From positions 1-39,411 of the IMG/VR virus record IMGVR_UViG_3300018080_000064: 39,411 nucleotides of DNA; one strand, written 5' to 3'. The translations under genes and the position numbers were made by a program. Below the pieces are notes generated by a model. It searched no databases. It was not told the DNA's origin and worked only from the letters and a program-made list of their open reading frames with translations. The DNA is from a virus. Positions 15,598 through 23,651 of this stretch are shown here, piece by piece (within the stretch, counting starts at the first letter, position 1; each line of letters begins with the position of its first letter).

Positions 15598-16626
15598 CTA
15601 AATATACGGGCTAGCCGTTGAACCTCCCGTACTCTTCGGAACAGCAATATCAGGAACCGTGGTTGATCCATCATCAGACGTGGCTGCGGCGAATGTGTAC
15701 TCGATCGCGATCCCACCAGCGACCTCTGAGGGCTTACCCCGGTCGGTGATCTTACACGGTAGATCGTAGTAATGGGTCGTTGCGTTGAATTCCAGCCGGA
15801 CCGATGTTAGCGAGTTAGCCTCATACGCATCGTTCAGATCCACATCGCCCTCGTCACCGGTCATAAAAACAGTAACCTTGCCATCATATCCCCATGAGCT
15901 ACCAATGATTCTAGGCGAATAATCGGAGCCATCCGAGGCAGATTCAGACGACAGCTTGTAGCCTGATGTCAAGTTCAGCGAACCGGAAAGGGCATTGCGG
16001 AAGGTTCCGGCCAGTTCCCACCGACAGTCATGGCCGAATAGCTCAGCTGAGTTGTCGACTGTATTAGTCGCATAACTGAGGTTTGACGGCACAGTCTCTA
16101 AGCGGGCACCATTGCGACCTATGAAGTCCATCTCTCCTGTACAAATTGCACCTTCGGAATCAGGGTCACTGGTCGGAATGGTCAACCGTAAAGCAGTCGG
16201 TACACAGCTCTGTGCCTGCCAGCCTACGAACTCGCCTGCCGTTCGATCAAACAGACCTTGTATTTCTGCATAATTGTCCGGTGTTGGATCTGTATCAAGC
16301 CCGATAGAGTAGTGTGTCGTGTTATCCGTGATATTCCCCTGCCACAGAAGCAGCATGAAATCACGAAGGGCCAGCGGCGTCAGCTCGAATGACAACTTGC
16401 CCGCAGCCCCTTGCCGCCCTTGCCGGTATTGGTAGCTCTGAGGCAACCTAAGCCCCATGCCACCAACACCCGCTGGACTAGATATTTTCTGGCCACCGAA
16501 AATGCACTCTCTACCAGTGTCCTCTCGCAGTTTGATTACATTCGCAGCCGCCGGTGACGTTCCTGCATAAGCCGACATCGGACCATGAAACGCGCCCTCA
16601 AGCTGAAATGGTACTCGTACTCCCAT
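15598..16626 (-). CDS. Major tail tube protein, 342 aa
   Basis: The start is set at the ATG at 16626, preceded by AGGAGG with 8-base spacing; the longer open frame would overlap the upstream gene. The protein begins MGVRVPFQLEGAFHGPMSAY. It contains repeated beta-type segments (KLSFELTPLALRDFMLLLW, AICTGEMDFIGRNGARLETV, DLNDAYEANSLTSVRLEFNA) typical of tail tube folds in two-domain form. It ends in a Ser/Thr/Gly-rich tail. Its position before the chaperones and after the tail terminator candidate fits. A strong ribosome site agrees with high expression. Confidence 0.75.
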   Translation of the reverse strand: MGVRVPFQLEGAFHGPMSAYAGTSPAAANVIKLREDTGRECIFGGQKISSPAGVGGMGLRLPQSYQYRQGRQGAAGKLSFELTPLALRDFMLLLWQGNITDNTTHYSIGLDTDPTPDNYAEIQGLFDRTAGEFVGWQAQSCVPTALRLTIPTSDPDSEGAICTGEMDFIGRNGARLETVPSNLSYATNTVDNSAELFGHDCRWELAGTFRNALSGSLNLTSGYKLSSESASDGSDYSPRIIGSSWGYDGKVTVFMTGDEGDVDLNDAYEANSLTSVRLEFNATTHYYDLPCKITDRGKPSEVAGGIAIEYTFAAATSDDGSTTVPDIAVPKSTGGSTASPYI

Positions 16627-16639
16627 CTGAATATCCCTC

Positions 16640-17515
16640 CTATAAGGCCGTTCTATCTGTGTCCATTCGTCCAACCATGTCAGCATAGCCAGTGAGCAAA
16701 CAGACCATAAACGTTGAACTACTATCATCATTCATCTGCTGAGGCTCGCTCATATTGGGCAGCTTCAAATCAGATACCAAACCGTCCAGAGTGCGCCTCT
16801 CGTCCGCTAGAATCGATCTAACCTGGTCGGCATATGCTTTAGCCTGTTCCCAAGCTTGGTCGCCCCTGCGAGCTTGCCCGGCCACTCCGACCTGAATCTC
16901 TAGCCCTACCCTGACCCGGAAATTGGAACCTTCGTTGCTAGTGGACTCATCTTCACCCAGGGCAGCGAACAATCCTTTGCCTCGGGTGCCGTCTACTTTC
17001 TTGCCGCGTATGATCCGCTTAGCAAATCCATCTAATGCAGCACCGGTGGCAGTGTATTCCTCGAGTATATTTTCTATCCCGCGAGTCACCAGTAGCGCCG
17101 GAGATCCAATTCGGGCAAACATCGCATCCCACCGGTCGAGAGGATTGGTCACGACAACATAATCCATTGCCAAGCCAGACATATCAGGACCATAGCCACC
17201 ATTGGCAAAAGACTGCCCAACCTGTTCTCCAACTACCGGGAAAAACAAGCCCGAGGATGCCAGAATCTTATTATCCTCATCAGCTATCTCTTCCGCACTT
17301 CCAACCCATTCTGATGCCTCGGCATCGGCTAGCGTTCTGAAAGCATGCACGCAGACCATCGTATCACTGGCCGGAGAGAATGCCCGCACATATAGATCTT
17401 GGACAGATGCAGCATACCATTGGAGCCTATAGTTTAAGTTGACCAGATCAAAATAGTCACCATCTGCCCTGGTATCTGTTGGCCACCACGAGGGGAGCCG
17501 AAACGTCATTCTCAT
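16640..17515 (-). CDS. Tail terminator-like / neck protein, 291 aa
   Basis: Lies between the tail-completion protein and the tube protein. The C-terminal half has the alternating pattern of tail terminators: FRVRVGLEIQVGVAG, then a helix, then LADERRTLDGLVSDLKLP and a final strand TFMVCLLTGYADMVG. The N-terminal half (aromatic, RLPSWWPTDTRADGDYFDLV) is not recognised and makes the protein longer than usual terminators. The assignment rests on pattern and order; it may be a two-domain neck protein. Confidence 0.55.
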   Translation of the reverse strand: MRMTFRLPSWWPTDTRADGDYFDLVNLNYRLQWYAASVQDLYVRAFSPASDTMVCVHAFRTLADAEASEWVGSAEEIADEDNKILASSGLFFPVVGEQVGQSFANGGYGPDMSGLAMDYVVVTNPLDRWDAMFARIGSPALLVTRGIENILEEYTATGAALDGFAKRIIRGKKVDGTRGKGLFAALGEDESTSNEGSNFRVRVGLEIQVGVAGQARRGDQAWEQAKAYADQVRSILADERRTLDGLVSDLKLPNMSEPQQMNDDSSSTFMVCLLTGYADMVGRMDTDRTAL

Positions 17516-18087
17516 CTTGCTACCTCGAACATCCGCTTTTGTGCGGTTGCCTCAATCCACTTCTCATCCCCGCGCTGGAATCCTTCAATCTGTCGTGCCG
17601 GCCGCTTGCCAAGTTTATATGAGCGGCGGACAATAGTCCTGCCCATACCGATCGGGATAGCAAAGAACCCACCGGTCGGGTGAGTTATGATCCGTCCGCC
17701 TGGCTCTTCTGTCTGCAAGTATTTCACAGCCTTGTGTGTGTTTCTCAGACTGCATTTCATTGATCCGTTAGATGCGCCGACTGTGCCGTTGAACTTATAT
17801 GCTTCCTCGATACTCGATTTCGAGCGGTTGTGTTTATAGAACACCCTGCTGTCTGATTTGACTAGACGGACGAGAGGCGAGTTCTTGGCCCACAACTTAA
17901 AGCCTTTTCCATAACGACCGGGCACCCGGCCACCATTGCGGAACATCGAAGGAATGCGGTTGTCGAGGATGTATTTCCTAAACAGCTTTAGCAGCCAAGA
18001 CAGATTCTTAGCTCGCTTCTCGTAGTTAGCGATCGTGGCGGCTGTTTCCTTCATGCCTCTGGTCTTTATGGTGATCGTCGGAACCAC
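17512..18087 (-). CDS. Tail completion / virion morphogenesis protein (Mu gpG-like), 191 aa
   Basis: Resembles the phage virion morphogenesis / tail-S family. A basic N-terminal helix region is followed by MFRNGGRVPGRYGKGFKLWA and LVRLVKSDSRV. Near the C-terminus is KLGKRPARQIEGFQRGDEKW, the RPAR-x2-x-G pattern typical of these proteins. It would act at the head-tail joining interface. Start and stop overlap both neighbours by a few bases, in the same connector operon segment. Confidence 0.75.
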   Translation of the reverse strand: MVPTITIKTRGMKETAATIANYEKRAKNLSWLLKLFRKYILDNRIPSMFRNGGRVPGRYGKGFKLWAKNSPLVRLVKSDSRVFYKHNRSKSSIEEAYKFNGTVGASNGSMKCSLRNTHKAVKYLQTEEPGGRIITHPTGGFFAIPIGMGRTIVRRSYKLGKRPARQIEGFQRGDEKWIEATAQKRMFEVAR

Positions 18088-18554
18088 TAATCGCCCTCTC
18101 GTGATTCTATCGTGTTTGGTTGCCAGCTTTCAAAGTCGCCCACAAAGGTCTCGTGGTCTGGCCGGACCTCCGGCTCGTCGTCGTATTCTATTTCATTCGA
18201 TTCCGCATCGGGATCAATCCCGATAGTCCTCCGACCATTACATATATCATTTAGAAGCCCATCCGCCTCTGCTTTCAGTGCCTTAGCTCTCTCGGTGTCT
18301 CGCCCTGAGAATGCGGCAATGAAGCCCCCGAATGCCATGCGCACGGTATACAAAGCAGCGATCAGCTTGATAAGTGAGCCCGGTGTCGTAATTGGCACCG
18401 TGAAGCCTCTTGCCTCCAGCCTGCTATCGATAATCGGTTGGGCATAGATATCACACCAGTTGGTTAGCTCTGCATCAGTGTAAACCGACTGGCCGTCATC
18501 ATTGTTGAACACATCATCTATCTCGCGGATGATCGCGGCTGTTGTGTAGCTCAC
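18087..18554 (-). CDS. Head-tail connector / adaptor protein, 155 aa
   Basis: The helical N-terminal part matches the pattern of Mu gp36-like adaptors: IIDSRLEARGFTVPITTPGS, then a run of helices with DTERAKALKAEADGLLNDI. These adaptors bind the portal from outside and prepare the head for tail attachment. The C-terminal 35 residues are very acidic (EIEYDDEPEVRPDHE). It overlaps the papain-like gene upstream by 4 bases. The family call is by pattern and gene order. Confidence 0.65.
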   Translation of the reverse strand: MSYTTAAIIREIDDVFNNDDGQSVYTDAELTNWCDIYAQPIIDSRLEARGFTVPITTPGSLIKLIAALYTVRMAFGGFIAAFSGRDTERAKALKAEADGLLNDICNGRRTIGIDPDAESNEIEYDDEPEVRPDHETFVGDFESWQPNTIESREGD

Positions 18555-19276
18555 TTCTTTTTCCTCCCAATCGTCCTGAATGGGTGATGATACTTGGCCC
18601 CACGAGGCAAGCTCTCAAAATGAGCCGGTGCATATCTCTCCGGCCACAACCCACGGAACAATGCGTCCCACTTCTCGCCAACATATTTACGGACGACCTC
18701 GAAACAGATCCCGACGCAGCCTGAGCATACTGTTCTCGCCCGACCACCATCGAAGATTGAGACGAATTTATTTCTCGGCACATTGAATATCTCGTTGAAT
18801 GGAATATCGATCAGCTGGCCTTGGTCGTAGGGCCTGAGAATCATACTCCAGGCCGCTTGCTCCAGCGTTAGCTTCACGGCTTCCTTTTTGAAATCCTCAA
18901 ATCGCGGTCTGTGGACTGACCAATCCTGCTCGCTTTCAATCTCTTCCCAACTATCCCACCGCCCATGTGGAGTTGTCATAGAGAGACACCAGTCAGTTCT
19001 GCTTTCTAACATCATGTGATATTGCTGAACGGTCAGTCCCAGCCGCTTTGCGCCGCACTCAAGCAGTCCGTCCTGCCTGGCTTTTTCGATATATGGTCCG
19101 TGCAATTCGCCGATATATAATCGGCTATGCGTTGCTCTCCAGTGCTTGAATCCTTTCGCCCACTGATAAAGCTGTATCCCTCGACAGGCCAACCATGACT
19201 TGGGATTCTTAAATAGATTATAGTGACCAATCGTATTGATCACGTCTCCGCATCTCGGATTAATACTCGGTTTCAT
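18551..19276 (-). CDS. Papain-like amidase/peptidase of the YiiX / NlpC-P60 type, 241 aa
   Basis: The start is taken at the ATG at 19276 (GAGG, 5-base spacing). The N-terminal RCGDVINTIG, then WRATHSRLYIG, resembles the G-D-(I/V) and (S/T)-H-x-(G/R) motifs of permuted papain-like amidases. A likely catalytic cysteine is in ARTVCSGCVGICFE, followed by a helix. Such enzymes hydrolyse amide or lipid-linked bonds, often in cell-wall peptides. No signal peptide or membrane segment is visible. Its place between capsid and connector genes is unusual; it could be a virion-borne wall hydrolase used at DNA entry or a maturation enzyme. Confidence 0.65.
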   Translation of the reverse strand: MKPSINPRCGDVINTIGHYNLFKNPKSWLACRGIQLYQWAKGFKHWRATHSRLYIGELHGPYIEKARQDGLLECGAKRLGLTVQQYHMMLESRTDWCLSMTTPHGRWDSWEEIESEQDWSVHRPRFEDFKKEAVKLTLEQAAWSMILRPYDQGQLIDIPFNEIFNVPRNKFVSIFDGGRARTVCSGCVGICFEVVRKYVGEKWDALFRGLWPERYAPAHFESLPRGAKYHHPFRTIGRKKK

Positions 19277-19368
19277 GGCTACCTCGTATTGAAAAGGGGA
19301 GCACCCAATCCTGGCCTGGTTGGGCCTTGCGAGCACTCCCCCTCTGGTTCACCACCGGCTCGAATCAA

Positions 19369-19671
19369 CTAGCGCTGGGGCGAAGTCGGGTTCTTTGGCG
19401 GTTCATTCGATGGAGCATCGGATGACCCCTCGGTGATCTTCTTTGCCTCGGCCTCAGCCACTTCCTTGTTCTCGGCGGCTTTCTTTAACACCGCCTCGAC
19501 CTCAGCCAGTGCTTTCTGGTGTTTTGCGTATGCGGCCTTGGTAATGGCTGCGCCGCCTTTCACCAATTGCTTGCCGTGAATCTCTTCAATCATGAACTCC
19601 TGACCCGGCTTAATCAGATCAAGACCCTTGTTGATGGTCTTCACGGCTACGTATGTTTTAGTCTCTCCCAT
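19369..19671 (-). CDS. Small head-module protein with FluMu-type N-terminal domain, 100 aa
   Basis: The N-terminal 40 residues (VAVKTINKGLDLIKPGQEF, then a turn ending LVKGGAAIT) look like the short beta domain found in Mu-like phage head proteins of this position. A long Ala/Lys/Glu helix and a Pro/Ser-rich tail follow. GGAGG lies 7 bases before the ATG. It follows the capsid gene and may assist head completion or decoration; no direct evidence of function. Confidence 0.6.
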   Translation of the reverse strand: MGETKTYVAVKTINKGLDLIKPGQEFMIEEIHGKQLVKGGAAITKAAYAKHQKALAEVEAVLKKAAENKEVAEAEAKKITEGSSDAPSNEPPKNPTSPQR

Positions 19672-19714
19672 TGGAACCTCCGGGTTATTGTTTAAGATGG
19701 CCTATGGTCATCCA

Positions 19715-20659
19715 CTACGTGGTTGGGCCAAGACCCGTCAACAGATAACCAGCGTCCGCCGAGACTAGTTTCGTGTCTGAATTTTCCTTGCCGTCGACAA
19801 TGATGTTCTCGGTGGACGTTTCATTCCACTGGCGAATGCTACGACCGGCCTGGAACGTATAGGCGGCTGACGGCATCTCAACAGCAGGTGCTGGAGCCAC
19901 ATAACCGACCCAGCAGTAGTCCTGGCCCCAGATGTCCGTGTAGGTCACATCAGCTTCAGCGGTGCCTTCAGGATCGGTCGTGTATTTACCCTTGCCAACA
20001 AGGAACTGGCTAACGCCGAAGAAGCGGGCCAGCATCGATTCGGTCACGACCTGAGGACCATCACCACCAGCGCCGAACAGACTTGCTAGCACCTGAGCAT
20101 TCCGCTTGATATATCGCATATTCGCACGGCCCACGGCAATCGTGTTAGCTTCGACACCGATCTGATTAGGCACTGCCTCAAGAGCCAGCAGAATGTCATC
20201 GATGATCGTGGCGGTCGCTATCTGATCCCACTTCACGCTAACAGCAGACGTGTTGGTGAAGTTCGTGGCTGAGAACATCAGAGCAGCTGTCACCAACTCC
20301 CGCTTACGCAAGATGTTGCCGGTGACAAACGAGTTCTTGTTGAATAGAAGCCGGTGGATCGCATCAGCGTTCTTCCGGGCTCGCTTGGTGATTCGGGTGG
20401 CAATACCATGTTCCTTCGTCCGATAGCTATCGGTCTCGGTTCCATAGTCTGCCAGAGGGGTCGGATCACCTTCTGGAATCAGCTTGGCATAGTTGCGATA
20501 CCAGAAGGACTTGAGGAATTTCAGGAAGTCATCCGTCTCATTCGCTACCGTAACGATCGGACAGATTTTCGACGCGATGTAGTCGGTGAGATTTTGCTCA
20601 ATCTTGTAGCTCATGTTCGTGAGCAAACCAGACTGATGCCGTTCTTGTGCAGCGGCCAT
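19715..20659 (-). CDS. Major capsid protein, 314 aa
   Basis: Positioned after scaffold/protease and decoration protein, with the typical length of a compact HK97-fold capsid protein. Key segments: SFWYRNYAKLIPEGDPTPLA near the N-terminal arm/E-loop, a spine-like helix region (NADAIHRLLFNKNSFVTGN), IAVGRANMRYIKRNAQV, and the A-domain-like VGYVAPAPAVEMPSAAYTF. No propeptide is obvious, although the protease upstream could trim the N-terminus. GAGGT lies before the ATG. The call rests on order and composition. Confidence 0.8.
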   Translation of the reverse strand: MAAAQERHQSGLLTNMSYKIEQNLTDYIASKICPIVTVANETDDFLKFLKSFWYRNYAKLIPEGDPTPLADYGTETDSYRTKEHGIATRITKRARKNADAIHRLLFNKNSFVTGNILRKRELVTAALMFSATNFTNTSAVSVKWDQIATATIIDDILLALEAVPNQIGVEANTIAVGRANMRYIKRNAQVLASLFGAGGDGPQVVTESMLARFFGVSQFLVGKGKYTTDPEGTAEADVTYTDIWGQDYCWVGYVAPAPAVEMPSAAYTFQAGRSIRQWNETSTENIIVDGKENSDTKLVSADAGYLLTGLGPTT

Positions 20660-20755
20660 GTTTTTACCTCATTTCAATCAGTATTCTAGACCCTCGGGGC
20701 CTTTCGTTTAGTCATACTTCTCAAAGGTAGAAACCGCTCACTGCTTCCGCTTCGA

Positions 20756-21157
20756 TTAGGATCCTGCGTGGAGTAGAGACACGTTGGTGATCTCCATTGC
20801 CTCGATCACGCGGACTGTTCCGCGAGTGTCTGCCGCGATATCCTCATGTGCCCTGGCTACGGCGATAGAGCCATCGGTGGCAACGATCAGCTTGCCCCCA
20901 GTTGTGGCCTTGAGATACTGCCCAGCATCCGCGCCGCCGGTTCCGATCTCGGCGTCGGTATACTCAGTTGGCCCGGCAATCTCGGGACCCTGGCCAACCG
21001 CACACGCTTCTTTCATAACGCCGAGACCGAGAACGCCAGTAGTATTAACCACCACTTGGCCGCCGGTCGCGCCATAGCCAACATAGACAGCCGTAGCCAA
21101 TGCAGTCGGCACTGTCATTTCAGGAACGCCAGGTCCGCTGTATTTGATTCCGCCCAT
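20756..21157 (-). CDS. Capsid decoration / cement protein, 133 aa
   Basis: Small, glycine- and alanine-rich beta protein: IKYSGPGVPEMTVPTALAT, then GQYLKATTGGKLIVATDGS and ARAHEDIAADTRGTVRVIEA. This matches head decoration proteins of phages with Mu-like or lambda-like head modules. It lies directly before the capsid gene, the usual place, and is preceded by a strong GGAGG. It would bind the outside of the expanded capsid and stabilise it. Confidence 0.75.
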   Translation of the reverse strand: MGGIKYSGPGVPEMTVPTALATAVYVGYGATGGQVVVNTTGVLGLGVMKEACAVGQGPEIAGPTEYTDAEIGTGGADAGQYLKATTGGKLIVATDGSIAVARAHEDIAADTRGTVRVIEAMEITNVSLLHAGS

Positions 21158-21216
21158 TGTAATCCTCCAGAGTTATACGTTCTATTTCATCGATTCACCT
21201 AAGCGATCGATCGTCT

Positions 21217-21732
21217 TTAGCCTAGTGTATTTTTCACATCCGAAGGGGCATCGCCCTCGAATTGCTTGTGACATTTTTCCATCAGCTCTTTGTTCCGTGG
21301 ATCGTTTTCACAAGCGGCCAGAGCATCCGGGTACTGCTCAAGCTTCATCTCGTGATCCTTCATGTACTTGTCCACGAGTTCGCCGAACTGTTCATCCGGT
21401 GGCAGTGCAGACTCCTCGGGCTTCTTTGGATCGCCCTCAGGATTCGGCGTGCCCTCTTCCTTCTTGGAATAGGTGCCTTCGGGAACGGCTGACAGTGCTG
21501 AGATGACTGCCTTTCGTGCGTTCTCATCGGTCAGAGCCATTAGGTTCTTGGTTTGTTCGTCGACCTCTTTCGGATCGATTCGGCCCTCGGAGATCAGCGT
21601 TTTAATAGCGGAATTTACGTCCCGCTCGATCAGCTCTTTCTCCTTCGCCTGGTTTGCCTTGGTGGCCTCGGCAAGCGCGTCCTGGCCTTCCTTCAGCTTT
21701 GCTTGCAGGGCCTCCAGCTCCTTCTTGTCCAT
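21217..21732 (-). CDS. Scaffold protein from internal start, 171 aa
   Basis: In-frame ATG at 21732 (residue 309 of the fusion), preceded by a perfect GGAGG (21745-21741) with 8-base spacing. The product starts exactly at the coiled coil, MDKKELEALQAKLKEGQDAL. This copies the I/Z arrangement of Mu and C/Nu3 of lambda, where a nested gene yields excess free scaffold. Its use is inferred from the ribosome site and from the domain boundary. Confidence 0.7.
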   Translation of the reverse strand: MDKKELEALQAKLKEGQDALAEATKANQAKEKELIERDVNSAIKTLISEGRIDPKEVDEQTKNLMALTDENARKAVISALSAVPEGTYSKKEEGTPNPEGDPKKPEESALPPDEQFGELVDKYMKDHEMKLEQYPDALAACENDPRNKELMEKCHKQFEGDAPSDVKNTLG

Positions 21733-22656
21733 TTCATTATCCTCCAGATCAGGTTCTTCGTCGGCTTGGGAGGCTCCCACGCCATATGTCATCAATTCGC
21801 TCGTGGCCTTCTTTGCCGTTGTCTTCATGAGTTCCGGCTTCGATTGCCCGAGGCATATTAGTTCCGCGTTTGGATCCATCGAAAATTCATCGACCGCCTC
21901 CATCAACGGCTTCATCTTAGCCATTGCGGGAGTCTGAACGCCTAGCAGAGCCAGGCCGGCAAACACTCGGTCATAATCCTTCCCGGTCGTCGGGTCTACA
22001 TAGGTCCGGTAGAATTCAGGCGACAAACCGGTGTATCGTAGTGCTGTTATCTCTCCATAGAGTTCAAACGGGACGCCATAGATATCACAGAGACAGTGCT
22101 CTGGTCCGTCTGGGCCTTCCCGGTAATTTTCGATATCGCCCATCGATGGGCCTTCAAATACATGTTCGATCTTGAACTTCGGCTTCACACTCCGGTGGAC
22201 TTCTTTGTCATTGGTGATCGTCCGAGTGAGATCTGCTTCCGAATATTCGCGCCCATTCCATTCACCCACGACAGCGCACTCGACACCCATCAGATCGCAG
22301 GTCTTGACCCCGGTCTCTGCATTAGTGTGGTGGATCACCTTGAAATTTTGCTTGAACTTGAGCAGGTTCGTATCGTCTTCCGGCTCGAGCCCGCTAGCGA
22401 ACTTCTCCACCCACCGGCGGGCTTCTTGCTCTGAGTACTTGGTCGCATCGAAGCCGTAGGCATGGGTCAGATAAGCGCCCTTATCGTTCAGCCCGACTAG
22501 CTTATACACGTGGTGAGAGACATCGTAGGCGTAGAATTCACCGGCGGGGAACTGCTCCTCAGGGCGAACGATCAGCGTGTGTATGTGAATCTCTTCCTTG
22601 CCTTTAACCTTCTTCTGTCGTGCAAAAAAGCTGGCCCAAGCGTCTTTTGGAGTCAT
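21217..22656 (-). CDS. Prohead protease/scaffold fusion (Mu gpI-like), 479 aa
   Basis: The N-terminal ~290 residues resemble Mu I-type prohead proteases, with GEITALRYTGLSPEFYRTYV and FAGLALLGVQTPAMAKM as the clearest segments. They would cleave the scaffold and perhaps the capsid protein. The C-terminal ~170 residues form a charged coiled coil (KELEALQAKLKEGQDALAEA) followed by an acidic tail, as in scaffold domains. The catalytic residues cannot be assigned with certainty by eye. A nested start at 21732 allows the scaffold to be made alone. Confidence 0.8.
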   Translation of the reverse strand: MTPKDAWASFFARQKKVKGKEEIHIHTLIVRPEEQFPAGEFYAYDVSHHVYKLVGLNDKGAYLTHAYGFDATKYSEQEARRWVEKFASGLEPEDDTNLLKFKQNFKVIHHTNAETGVKTCDLMGVECAVVGEWNGREYSEADLTRTITNDKEVHRSVKPKFKIEHVFEGPSMGDIENYREGPDGPEHCLCDIYGVPFELYGEITALRYTGLSPEFYRTYVDPTTGKDYDRVFAGLALLGVQTPAMAKMKPLMEAVDEFSMDPNAELICLGQSKPELMKTTAKKATSELMTYGVGASQADEEPDLEDNEMDKKELEALQAKLKEGQDALAEATKANQAKEKELIERDVNSAIKTLISEGRIDPKEVDEQTKNLMALTDENARKAVISALSAVPEGTYSKKEEGTPNPEGDPKKPEESALPPDEQFGELVDKYMKDHEMKLEQYPDALAACENDPRNKELMEKCHKQFEGDAPSDVKNTLG

Positions 22657-22716
22657 GATTTTTCTCCCGTCTGAGATTACGCTGTATCATTTTGCAGTCC
22701 TCAGCGCAACAATTCT

Positions 22717-23586
22717 TTATCCACCGAACCCCGAGTCTGGCGGATTTTTCTTTCTAGCTCTAGGAACTGAGACTTTCACACCAAGCGATTTACGCATCTC
22801 CTTAGTGATCTGGATCAGTGATGACTTGCACCGGAAATGCAGCGGCGGAATGTTCCCGGTCCACCGATCATCGTTCTTCCGCATGGTCATACCAGCCCGA
22901 CTTAAACACATGTCTGTATGCTCATTGGCTCTGCCGAGGGTGAACTGTAAATACACGACCAGCTCATTATCCATTGCCGAAGCGAAGGTCTGCTCATTAT
23001 GTGAGCGATTCCACCCGGTCTGCATACGCGTGGCACCCTGGCGTGCTTTCAACCGCCAGACAGGTTCATAGTCTTTGCCGGTTTTCTTGGCTGCTTTCTT
23101 CTTCCGGCCAGCCTTCCAATCATCGAGCTGTTTCTGCTGCTTGGCATATTCCCGGGCACCCCGGCGCTGGTTACGCCAGTAGGTCAGATCCTTTGCTTTC
23201 TGAGATGGTGACTTTGGCCTCTTGGCGAATGTGTCCAGTGAATCAGACAGCTGATCGGCATTCTCAATCGGCTCCAGGCCGTCCATAATCACCCGTTTGA
23301 GCTGCTCTCCGACCGTTTCCTGAGAGATGGGTGTTCCAGCCTTGCGGGATCGCAAAGCCTCAGCCAAGACGGCCTTACACTTGCTCTCGATCTCCAGCAC
23401 CCAGGCGGTCCCTTCGATCAGGGCGTCGATCATGATCTGCCTGGTACGCTTGGCCGACACCTTCACTTCGGCCTTATTCAGTGCTTTGACTGTCTCCCGG
23501 TCACCGATCGAGTTGGATGAACGGATCAGGAATGATCGGTTGTGGAATTCGGTGGTCACGGCGCCATCGATGAACACCTCGTACAT
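22717..23586 (-). CDS. Minor head protein (Mu gpF / SPP1 gp7-like), 289 aa
   Basis: The C-terminal region carries the phage head morphogenesis motif: TGWNRSHNEQTFASAM, NEHTDMCLSRAGM, then NIPPLHFRCKSSLIQI, matching the R/N...D-x2-C...PP-x-H-x-R-C pattern. The middle is very basic (WKAGRKKKAAKKTGKDYE). These proteins join the portal and enter the capsid interior, helping head assembly and DNA delivery. It sits directly downstream of the portal gene as in Mu-like heads. Confidence 0.85.
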   Translation of the reverse strand: MYEVFIDGAVTTEFHNRSFLIRSSNSIGDRETVKALNKAEVKVSAKRTRQIMIDALIEGTAWVLEIESKCKAVLAEALRSRKAGTPISQETVGEQLKRVIMDGLEPIENADQLSDSLDTFAKRPKSPSQKAKDLTYWRNQRRGAREYAKQQKQLDDWKAGRKKKAAKKTGKDYEPVWRLKARQGATRMQTGWNRSHNEQTFASAMDNELVVYLQFTLGRANEHTDMCLSRAGMTMRKNDDRWTGNIPPLHFRCKSSLIQITKEMRKSLGVKVSVPRARKKNPPDSGFGG

Positions 23587-23651
23587 GAGTCTCGCTAACC
23601 GCGTCCGCTTCGGGAGTCTAAAACTCTCGATACCTGCCAGCGAACGCGGAG

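Noticed and set aside
22598-23071. Plus-strand open frame of 157 codons
   Set aside because: Antisense to the minor head protein with its conserved motif; no independent support.
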